Part shown: positions 57,160 through 64,000 of the stretch, piece by piece
How positions within the stretch are numbered: the first letter of the stretch is position 1
How the letters are laid out: each line of letters starts with the position of its first letter
Assembly (NCBI GenBank): GCA_965267605.1
Contig: OZ254088.1
Location: 2,604,001-2,668,000, forward strand
Direction: 5' to 3'
From: G965267605 sp965267605
GTDB lineage: Bacteria > Bacteroidota > Bacteroidia > Flavobacteriales_E > Vicingaceae
Length of the DNA stretch: 64,000 bases
The notes under the pieces: model-generated
The model's input: the letters and a program-made list of their open reading frames with translations, nothing else
Databases searched by the model: none
Told to the model about the DNA's origin: nothing
Made by a program: the position numbers and the translations under genes

Positions 57160-60075
57160 ATGAGAAAATTTTTACTATCAGTTGTTGCACTGGGCTTAAT
57201 GGGTACGTTGAGTGCTCAGAACACACTTTCCTCTGTGCCTCCACTTACGGGTGGTAACGGATCAGGAGGTGTTACGTGTAACATACAGAACAACAGTGCA
57301 GTGCCACAGAGAATTGACTCGTTCTCGTATGCATTGCAATCTACAACTCAAACCGTAGAGATATGGTATAGTACTACACCAATTGCAGGTCCTCCCAACA
57401 TTGCTGCGCCAGGTTGGACTCTAATTGGTTCAAACACGCTTACAGGTATTAGCGCTGGCTTAACTCCAACGCTTCAGCCTCTTGGTATTCCTGTAAATAT
57501 CATCATTCCTCCGGGACAGACTTACGCATTCTATATTGGAAATGCTACTGGCTCGAGTGTGATATATACCAACGGTTCTACTGCGCATTCTTACACAGAT
57601 GGAACAATGACTATACACACAGGAAGTAACATTGGCTATGGTGGTAACAGACCAAATCCAACCTTCCACATCCGTCAGTTTACCGGAGCAATTCACTACG
57701 GTGTTCCCATCTCTGTACCGAATGACGCAGGTGTAACATCTATTGATACGCCTGGTGTGTTTTGTGCAGGTCAGCAAGACGTTTGGGTAACAGTAAACAA
57801 CTTCGGAAACAACCAGGTTGATTCGGTTACAGTTAACTGGTCTCACAATGGCACTTTGCAAACACCAGTAGTATTGGCACAACAGCTTGACACCGCAGGT
57901 GGTTCAGGTCCGCAGTCACGCCAGGTATTGCTTGGATCTCTTAACATCACTTCAGTCGACACCATTGTTGCGTGGACCACATTGCCTAACAATCAGGCTG
58001 ATACAGTTAATGGTAATGATACCACTACCTGGATTGGTGGCCCATCCCTGAGTGGAACTTATACGTTGGGTGGTGGCGCAGCGAATTATCCAACATTTGC
58101 GGCAGCAGTCAACGACCTGGCAAATCTTGGTGTGTGTGGTCCGGTTACCTTCCTGGTAAACCCCGGAACCTACAACGAGCAAGTAAGCATTCCGGCAATT
58201 AGTGGTGCTTCAAGTACAAACACAATTACGTTTGTAGGTATAAGCAATCAAACCGCTACGCTTACATATGGTGCCACCCTATCTACTGCCAATTACACTT
58301 TACAGTTTGATGGTGCTGATTGGGTAACCTTCGATAGCCTGGTAATTGAATCGTCTGGTACTACTTATGGTAGAGCCATCGACTTTAGCGCCAATTCTGA
58401 TTGGAACACAATCGAGAACTGCCTGGTACGATACAACGGAACCAGTTCGACCACATCAACGAACAGGGTACTTATCTACTCTGCATCAGGAACGCTGAAT
58501 GAGTACAACTCCATCGCTGATAACGTGATTGAGGGCGGTAGCTACGGAATGTACTGGTATGGTGGAGGTTCAACGAACCTTGAAAAAGGAAACACCATTG
58601 CCAGAAACATGTTCCGTGGACAGTACAACTACGGAGCGCGTCTGTACTATCAGGACAGCGTCAATTTCAACTGGAACGACATCATGTATACAAATACGTA
58701 TACAGGAACTTCGTATGGTGTATACACGCAGTATGCTGACAACCTATCGTCATTTAAGTATAACAAAGTGATTGGCGATACGAATCAGATCACAAATGGC
58801 GGATGGAGATACGGTATGTATTTCGCAAACTGCGATGGTACCAGTGCTAATCACGTTGCAGTACACAACAATATGATCGCAAATGGTGACACAGTTGGTA
58901 CTTCAACGCAGTATGGTATCTACATGAGCAACTGTGGTTTCTTCGATGTATACCACAACAGTGTAGCACTTCACAACCAGGGAACAAACAGTCGTGCGCT
59001 GTATGGAACATCTGGTGGAGGAAGTAGCATGGCCAACAACATCCTTGCAAACTTTGGTGCTGGTTACGCTGTATACCTAAACTCAGGTTTCACGTTCCTA
59101 AATGTAGACTACAATAACCTTTGGGCGCCAAATGGAAATGTGGGTTACATGGGTGGTGCTCAGGCTACATTCACCAACTGGCAAAACGCTTCTGGCTTTG
59201 ATGCCAATGGATACAATGTGGATCCCTTGTTCTACTCGAAGACAGATCTACACACTTGTGCAGACACGCTAGAGAGCGCGGGCACACCACTTGGGCTTGC
59301 AATGGATATTGATATGTCTGCCAGAGGTACAACGCCTGATATCGGTGCTGACGAGTTCGCAACGCTGAACGGAAGCTTCCTTGGACCTGATACGGCTATC
59401 TGTCCTGGAGATTCAGTGATGATAGGTGTTCCTGGACTTCAAGGTACGTTTGCGTGGTCTACAGGGGCAACAACTCCTACCATCTACGCAAGTACTCCAC
59501 AGACCTATATTCTTACGGCAAACTCTGCTTGTGGTGCAGGTTCTGATCAGATCATTGTATCTCACAAACCACTTCCGGTATCCAGCTTTACGCAGAACGT
59601 GATCTTCTTCACAGTTCAGTTCACGTCTACTGCTACAAATGCTACCAGCTGGTGGTGGGATTTCGGTGATGGCAACACATCAACTCAGCAAAATCCAACG
59701 CACATTTACTCGTTCCCAGGTGGAACATACAATGTGAAGCACGTTGCATACAATGCTTGTGGAAATGATACGGCTACAGTAGCTGTAACAGCCAACGAAA
59801 CAACAAGCATCAATGACAACACATTTGCTGAAGGGATTGCGATCTATCCTAACCCTGCGAAAGGTGCATTCAATATCAGCATGAACCTGACCCAGAATCA
59901 GGTGGCCGATATAGAAGTGGTTTCAGTAACCGGTGCCACAGTTCACAGAGAAACTGTGATCGGTAAGCAAGGAACCAACGTGGTAAATGTTACTGCGAAC
60001 TTCGCGAAAGGAGCCTACTTTGTGAGATTGAAATCTGAGCAATCTTCAGTTGTTAAAAAACTGATCATAGAGTAG
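57160..60075 (+). CDS. Large secreted beta-helix/PKD adhesin with T9SS sorting domain
   Basis: A 971-residue secreted protein. The ATG at 57160 begins the signal peptide RKFLLSVVALGLMGTLSAQ; an upstream in-frame ATG at 57091 adds an unlikely 23 residues. Order: an N-terminal beta domain (~25-200), a CARDB-like domain (SVPNDAGVTSIDTPGVFCAG), a parallel beta-helix (~340-640; repeated YGMYWYGGGSTNLEKGNTIA, NYGARLYYQDSVNFNWND), an Ig-like segment, a PKD domain (ATSWWWDFGDGNTSTQQNP) and a T9SS type A domain (IAIYPNPAKGAFNISMNLT). Right-handed beta-helices often bind or cleave polysaccharides; no catalytic motif was found. Own transcription unit with a strong terminator. Confidence 0.87.
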   Translation: MRKFLLSVVALGLMGTLSAQNTLSSVPPLTGGNGSGGVTCNIQNNSAVPQRIDSFSYALQSTTQTVEIWYSTTPIAGPPNIAAPGWTLIGSNTLTGISAGLTPTLQPLGIPVNIIIPPGQTYAFYIGNATGSSVIYTNGSTAHSYTDGTMTIHTGSNIGYGGNRPNPTFHIRQFTGAIHYGVPISVPNDAGVTSIDTPGVFCAGQQDVWVTVNNFGNNQVDSVTVNWSHNGTLQTPVVLAQQLDTAGGSGPQSRQVLLGSLNITSVDTIVAWTTLPNNQADTVNGNDTTTWIGGPSLSGTYTLGGGAANYPTFAAAVNDLANLGVCGPVTFLVNPGTYNEQVSIPAISGASSTNTITFVGISNQTATLTYGATLSTANYTLQFDGADWVTFDSLVIESSGTTYGRAIDFSANSDWNTIENCLVRYNGTSSTTSTNRVLIYSASGTLNEYNSIADNVIEGGSYGMYWYGGGSTNLEKGNTIARNMFRGQYNYGARLYYQDSVNFNWNDIMYTNTYTGTSYGVYTQYADNLSSFKYNKVIGDTNQITNGGWRYGMYFANCDGTSANHVAVHNNMIANGDTVGTSTQYGIYMSNCGFFDVYHNSVALHNQGTNSRALYGTSGGGSSMANNILANFGAGYAVYLNSGFTFLNVDYNNLWAPNGNVGYMGGAQATFTNWQNASGFDANGYNVDPLFYSKTDLHTCADTLESAGTPLGLAMDIDMSARGTTPDIGADEFATLNGSFLGPDTAICPGDSVMIGVPGLQGTFAWSTGATTPTIYASTPQTYILTANSACGAGSDQIIVSHKPLPVSSFTQNVIFFTVQFTSTATNATSWWWDFGDGNTSTQQNPTHIYSFPGGTYNVKHVAYNACGNDTATVAVTANETTSINDNTFAEGIAIYPNPAKGAFNISMNLTQNQVADIEVVSVTGATVHRETVIGKQGTNVVNVTANFAKGAYFVRLKSEQSSVVKKLIIE

Positions 60076-60097
60076 AAGTCTAAAGTTCATTATAGCT

Positions 60098-60127
60098 AAA
60101 AGCCCGGTCAAATGACCGGGCTTTTTT
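60098..60127 (+). terminator. Intrinsic terminator after the T9SS adhesin gene
   Basis: AGCCCGGTC (60101-60109), loop AAAT, GACCGGGCT (60114-60122), followed by T-run to 60127. Nine perfect pairs, 25 bases after the stop. Confidence 0.92.
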
Positions 60128-60179
60128 GTTCTGCAAAGCTTGGCCTCCAATAAAACGCAATTCGATAATTTAGAACCAC

Positions 60180-60653
60180 ATGTTAATAGCAAGAACAATA
60201 CTTGTTGCTGCCCTAACCGCTGTTTCACTCATAACTTTAGGTCAGGGAACCATCAAAGTTCGAAAGGGAAATAAGACGGAGGCGCTACCCGCACCCAAAC
60301 CTTTTGATTTAGTGGGTGTATGGGATGTGTACTACTCCCTTGAGCTCATGGATAAACCTGATTCGACCAAGTTCACCAGAACCACACAGTACATATTCAA
60401 ACCGAACAATACGTTTGAGAAGGAAGGCTATAGTATCATCATGGGCAAGCGATACAGTCCGCTTTATGGTATCTGGAGTCTAAGAAAGCAGCAACTACAT
60501 CTTGATCAGGACGACATCAAACCTGTAACCACATTTCCCAGTGATCATAAGATCTATTGGTTGAATGAAGATTGCTTCTACCATGTAGAGCGGGAAGGCG
60601 CATCTGGCCCACGTGTGTTTACTTACTACTTCAGACTTCCGCCAGGTAATTAG
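60180..60653 (+). CDS. Secreted lipocalin-like protein of unknown function
   Basis: A 157-residue protein with signal peptide LIARTILVAALTAVSLITLG. The mature part reads like a small calycin: PFDLVGVWDVYYSLELMDKP, TTQYIFKPNNTFEKEGYSII, YGIWSLRKQQLHLDQDD. The GxW motif near the start of the barrel supports this. No lipobox. The next gene begins 33 bases downstream. Confidence 0.72.
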   Translation: MLIARTILVAALTAVSLITLGQGTIKVRKGNKTEALPAPKPFDLVGVWDVYYSLELMDKPDSTKFTRTTQYIFKPNNTFEKEGYSIIMGKRYSPLYGIWSLRKQQLHLDQDDIKPVTTFPSDHKIYWLNEDCFYHVEREGASGPRVFTYYFRLPPGN

Positions 60654-60686
60654 AACAAGCTTCTCTAACAAGGCGTATTTCGTAAA

Positions 60687-62288
60687 TTGTCTGTTCAACC
60701 AAAAGCTGTGGCACGCACCAAGGGTATTAAAAGTTCTCTCAAGAGTATCTATACGATATTCATCCTTGCCATTGTATTGCTTACCGCATACTTCCTGATT
60801 GATTCAAGAGTCAGGGCTATCATCCAGCAGGGACAAGAAACCCAAAGGGTGAACACGCTGATCAAGGGGATACTCACACACATCATTGTAGAGAATGGCG
60901 AAGAGTGGTCTGCGGCATTGGACAGCATTGCGGAAGGTAAAGAACATCCTGCTGCTAAAGATTTTCACAACCTATTGGTGCTGGCGGAACAATCTGATTC
61001 TGGCATATACGAGGCATACGTTTGTCGTGTAATCGATTCCACTTCTTATAAACTGTTGTCCAGTGCACACCCCATCGGAGAAGTAGTTCCCTATGATCTA
61101 TCGACCGGACCCAGATTTAGGTTTACCAATGACACCACAGAAGTAGCACCCTCATTTCAGTTTGGTTCAAGTAAGAATTCTGATGACGGTTCTGGTGTTT
61201 CCACATCGTCCGATGCTGAAGCCATTCCTTTACAGCAAACCATATACGACAAAGAAGGCAACCCGATTTGTGTACTATTGGTAGCTATCAATACCCGCAC
61301 TTTTCTTGCAACCCTGAAAGAAAATATGGTGGGCAATCTGCTCACAGTCTTCATCCTGGTTGGGCTCACATTGATCATTACCGGATTCATGTTCAGACGT
61401 ATCATTCGAAAAGAAGAAAGCATCAAGGGCGAGTTATCGCAGGTAAACCTGTTGCTCGAAGAGAAGAATACTGAAATCATTGATTCCATCAATTACGCAA
61501 AGAGAATCCAGGATGCCTATCTGCCCGAACCACAGGTTCTTCAACACTTCTTTCCTGAATCGTTCATTCTATTCAAACCGAAGGATGTGGTTAGTGGCGA
61601 CTTCTATTGGTTTTATAGCATGTTGAATACCAGCGGTGATAACGACCCAGAGGTATTCTTAGCGGTAGCAGATTGTACAGGTCATGGTGTACCCGGTGCG
61701 ATCATGAGCGTGATCTGTTGCAACGCATTGAACGAAGCCACTGTAAATCGCGGCATCACAGACCCTGGCAAGGTGCTTGATTTTGCCCGCGATCAGGTGA
61801 TCACAAATTTGAAAAGCAGGACCAATGCGGATACCAAAGATGGAATGGATATTGCATTGTGCAAAGTAAATCGAACCACACTTGAGGTTGAATTTGCTGG
61901 AGCAAACAACCCCGTATGGGTAATTGCAGATAACGCCATGGAAGGCTGCGACACCAATATCCAAATTGAAGGATCAGAGAAGGTACTTTCCGAATTCCGG
62001 GCCAACAAACAGCCCATCGGAATGTATGCAGCAATGAAACCGTTCGTTACAAGGAAGTTCAAGCTACAGAAAGGCGATTCGGTTTATCTCTCTTCTGACG
62101 GTTTCCCCGATCAGTTTGGTGGCGAGCGTGGCAAGAAACTGAAATCCATCAACCTTAAAAAGAAGCTTCTGCGGATGTCGGATTCGCCAATGGAGGTGCA
62201 GGTTGGTATGCTACACAAAGAATTCGATGAGTGGAAGGGAGAACTGGAGCAAATTGATGACGTCTGTGTAATGGGTGTTCAGGTATGA
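60687..62288 (+). CDS. Two-span membrane sensor with SpoIIE/PP2C-type phosphatase domain
   Basis: A 533-residue protein starting at TTG. Membrane segments at ~22-42 (YTIFILAIVLLTAYFLI) and ~210-232 (LLTVFILVGLTLIITGFMF) enclose a ~165-residue extracytoplasmic domain with a Cache-like feel (EETQRVNTLIKGILTHII-type helix, then beta strands). The conserved coiled linker (EKNTEIIDSINYAKRIQDAY) leads into the phosphatase domain with GDFYWFYS, ADCTGHGVPGAIMSV, DGMDIALC, FAGANNPVW and SDGFPDQFGG. Unlike its three paralogues it senses through this domain rather than TPRs. ATGA overlap with the next phosphatase gene. Confidence 0.88.
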   Translation: MSVQPKAVARTKGIKSSLKSIYTIFILAIVLLTAYFLIDSRVRAIIQQGQETQRVNTLIKGILTHIIVENGEEWSAALDSIAEGKEHPAAKDFHNLLVLAEQSDSGIYEAYVCRVIDSTSYKLLSSAHPIGEVVPYDLSTGPRFRFTNDTTEVAPSFQFGSSKNSDDGSGVSTSSDAEAIPLQQTIYDKEGNPICVLLVAINTRTFLATLKENMVGNLLTVFILVGLTLIITGFMFRRIIRKEESIKGELSQVNLLLEEKNTEIIDSINYAKRIQDAYLPEPQVLQHFFPESFILFKPKDVVSGDFYWFYSMLNTSGDNDPEVFLAVADCTGHGVPGAIMSVICCNALNEATVNRGITDPGKVLDFARDQVITNLKSRTNADTKDGMDIALCKVNRTTLEVEFAGANNPVWVIADNAMEGCDTNIQIEGSEKVLSEFRANKQPIGMYAAMKPFVTRKFKLQKGDSVYLSSDGFPDQFGGERGKKLKSINLKKKLLRMSDSPMEVQVGMLHKEFDEWKGELEQIDDVCVMGVQV

Positions 62289-64000
62289 AACGATACCTCT
62301 ATATCGTGCTCTTATTGTTGACCGCTGTGAACGGTGTGGCTCAATCCAAAATTGATAGCCTCGAAGCTATATGGACGGATAAGAACCAGCTTGATACAGC
62401 ACGCATGGAAGCCGCCAATCTCCTCTCAAGTGGTTACCTCAGAAGAGATCCGGCCCGTGCACTGGAGCTGATTGACGAAGGAATCCGTTACGCCAAAGCT
62501 GTTTCATCACTCCGGTACGAAGCCATATTTCTGAAAACAAAAGGTGTGTACCATGGTATGAGGAGGGAACTGGACCTTGCGCTGAAATTCACCGAGCAGG
62601 CACTGGAAATCAATCGTAAAGGAGGATATCTGAAACAGGAAGGATCTTGCCTGACCAATCTTGGGAACATCTATGCCATTTCCGGAGATGCGGAGAAGGG
62701 ATTGAGCAATTTCGATCAAGCCATCCACATCTACAAAAAGTTAGGTGACAACAGACGTGTCGCTATGGCCACCGGAAACATGGGGCGTATCTACGTAGAT
62801 CAGGCAGATCTAAAAACCGCACTGGACTTGCTGTACACGGCCAGTTCACTTTACATGGCTGAAGGTGATACCAACGGTTACCTGGGCGCAATGGAATCTG
62901 TTGCCGGGATCCAACAAGATGTTGGACAATATAAGGAGGCCCGAAAGACCTTCAGGCGATCAGTGGCACTGTACAAACGCACCGGGGATATATACCATCT
63001 GGAAACCACCTTATCCGCCATTGGAAATAGCTACCTCGAAGAAATAGTTCCAGACAGCTGTTTGTACTATTTCCTGGAAGCTTTCCCTTACTGTAAACAA
63101 TTGCAAGATCCAAGAAAACTAGCTGCTGTACATCATAACCTGGGTGTGGCATACAAGCAGAACATGATGTATGATTCTGCCAAAGTTCACCTGGAAAAAG
63201 CAATTGAATACCGAAAGGTGATCAATGACGTCAAAGGCACAGCACTGGACTATAACGCACTTGGTTTGATCTATATACGACAAGGCCAAGTTGAGAAGGG
63301 AATAAACATGTGTACTGAAGCCTATGAGATCAGCGTGAAAATAGGAACTGTTTATTCACAAGAACGGTCCTGCAGCTGTCTTAGGGTGGGATACGAGGCG
63401 AAAGGTGACATGCGATCCGCATACAAGTTTCTGAAACTGGAAAGGATGCTGAATGATTCAATTACCAGGTCCGCCAATCACACTGAGTTGGTGCGACAGG
63501 AATTGAATTTCAAGCATGACATGGCACTGGCTGCAGATAGCATTAAAGATGATCAGGAAAAGCAGCTGCGTGATGCACAATTGCTGGCCAAGGATGCACA
63601 GTTGCAACAACAGGCATCAGAACGATGGATACTTTTTATGGGTATCGCCATTGCACTATTATTGGCTGGATTCGTTTACAATAGACTGCGCACTACCCGG
63701 AAGCAAAAGGCAGAGATCGAATTCCAGAAATCCCTGGTCCAGGAGAAGAACAATGAGATCACCGATTCCATTAATTACGCCAAACGTATCCAGGGTGCGA
63801 TCCTTCCAACAGAAGTAACCATCAACAAGGTGTTGCCCGATTCTTTTATCCTGTATCTCCCGAAAGATATTGTGGCTGGAGATTTCTACTGGATGGAGCA
63901 ACATGAGGGCATTACATATTTTGCGGTAGGAGACTGTACGGGTCACGGAGTACCCGGAGCGATGGTGTCTGTAATATGTTCCAATGCCCTTTCCAAGGCG
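62285..64000 (+). CDS. TPR sensor with SpoIIE/PP2C-type phosphatase domain (cut by window end)
   Basis: At least 572 residues, open to the last base of the window. Signal peptide KRYLYIVLLLLTAVNGVAQS, about eight TPRs (for example CLTNLGNIYAISGDAEKGLS, HHNLGVAYKQNMMYDSAKVH) to ~395, a Gln/Asp-rich helix, a membrane segment (WILFMGIAIALLLAGFVY), the linker EKNNEITDSINYAKRIQGAI and the start of a phosphatase domain (GDFYWME, GDCTGHGVPGAMVS). It overlaps the preceding phosphatase gene by ATGA, so the two are translated from one mRNA. About 140 residues of the catalytic domain are missing at the edge. Confidence 0.88.
   Translation, partial: MKRYLYIVLLLLTAVNGVAQSKIDSLEAIWTDKNQLDTARMEAANLLSSGYLRRDPARALELIDEGIRYAKAVSSLRYEAIFLKTKGVYHGMRRELDLALKFTEQALEINRKGGYLKQEGSCLTNLGNIYAISGDAEKGLSNFDQAIHIYKKLGDNRRVAMATGNMGRIYVDQADLKTALDLLYTASSLYMAEGDTNGYLGAMESVAGIQQDVGQYKEARKTFRRSVALYKRTGDIYHLETTLSAIGNSYLEEIVPDSCLYYFLEAFPYCKQLQDPRKLAAVHHNLGVAYKQNMMYDSAKVHLEKAIEYRKVINDVKGTALDYNALGLIYIRQGQVEKGINMCTEAYEISVKIGTVYSQERSCSCLRVGYEAKGDMRSAYKFLKLERMLNDSITRSANHTELVRQELNFKHDMALAADSIKDDQEKQLRDAQLLAKDAQLQQQASERWILFMGIAIALLLAGFVYNRLRTTRKQKAEIEFQKSLVQEKNNEITDSINYAKRIQGAILPTEVTINKVLPDSFILYLPKDIVAGDFYWMEQHEGITYFAVGDCTGHGVPGAMVSVICSNALSKA

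Overview
The window reads as a stretch of chromosome from a member of the Bacteroidota, most likely order Flavobacteriales (possibly near Crocinitomicaceae/Cryomorphaceae; the family is a guess). Supporting signs are many type IX secretion (T9SS) C-terminal sorting domains, promoters with the Bacteroidota TTTG / TAnnTTTG boxes, an argF'-type transcarbamylase, Reg_prop/Y_Y_Y regulators, frequent TTG starts and weak Shine-Dalgarno sequences. I see no tRNA, rRNA, CRISPR array, insertion sequence, prophage or plasmid gene.

Layout. (1) 1-14.8 kb: secreted T9SS proteins, a TPR-SpoIIE phosphatase, two membrane-tethered LytTR transcription factors in tandem followed by a direct-repeat operator candidate, a phage-tail-like surface protein, a GH16 glycosidase and an unknown secreted protein. 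(2) 14.8-22.7 kb: an ECF sigma-factor region. Sigma, a lipoprotein and a predicted anti-sigma/outer-membrane-barrel protein form one operon. Four minus-strand transcription units here share one promoter motif at fixed spacing, so this looks like a sigma factor together with its local regulon of lipoprotein genes. (3) 22.7-26.8 kb: a small membrane-protein unit behind a Crp/Fnr-type palindrome, a TPR LytS-type kinase, a candidate structured RNA and an rRNA methyltransferase. (4) 26.8-35.2 kb: a tryptophan operon, trpE-G-D-C-F-B-(aromatic amino acid hydroxylase)-trpA-DAHP synthase, preceded by two complete Trp-codon leader peptides, each with its own terminator. (5) 35.2-38.6 kb: a radical SAM protein, two TlpA-like thioredoxins and a VOC protein. 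(6) 38.6-46.2 kb: a cobalamin riboswitch ahead of a surface B12-acquisition operon (DUF4465 protein, T9SS surface protein, TonB receptor, BtuG-like propeller), then an OmpA-like gene and three unknown envelope genes. (7) 46.3-55.9 kb: an arginine operon (GNAT, argG, C, D, F', B, E, H, then proC and a SanA-like gene) preceded by a short ORF ending in clustered Arg codons. (8) 55.9-64 kb: small envelope proteins, a large T9SS beta-helix/PKD adhesin and two more SpoIIE-type phosphatases, the last cut by the window edge.

The biosynthetic operons are tightly packed with 4-base ATGA/TTGA/GTGA overlaps and appear to be controlled at their 5' ends by RNA. The accessory regions are dominated by surface proteins and by sensory proteins (four PP2C/SpoIIE phosphatases, one LytS kinase, two one-component LytTR regulators, one ECF sigma). 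Three genes have a defect or a non-standard codon exactly at the start region (35208, 37316, 56962); these are real oddities of the sequence as given, but base-calling error must be excluded.
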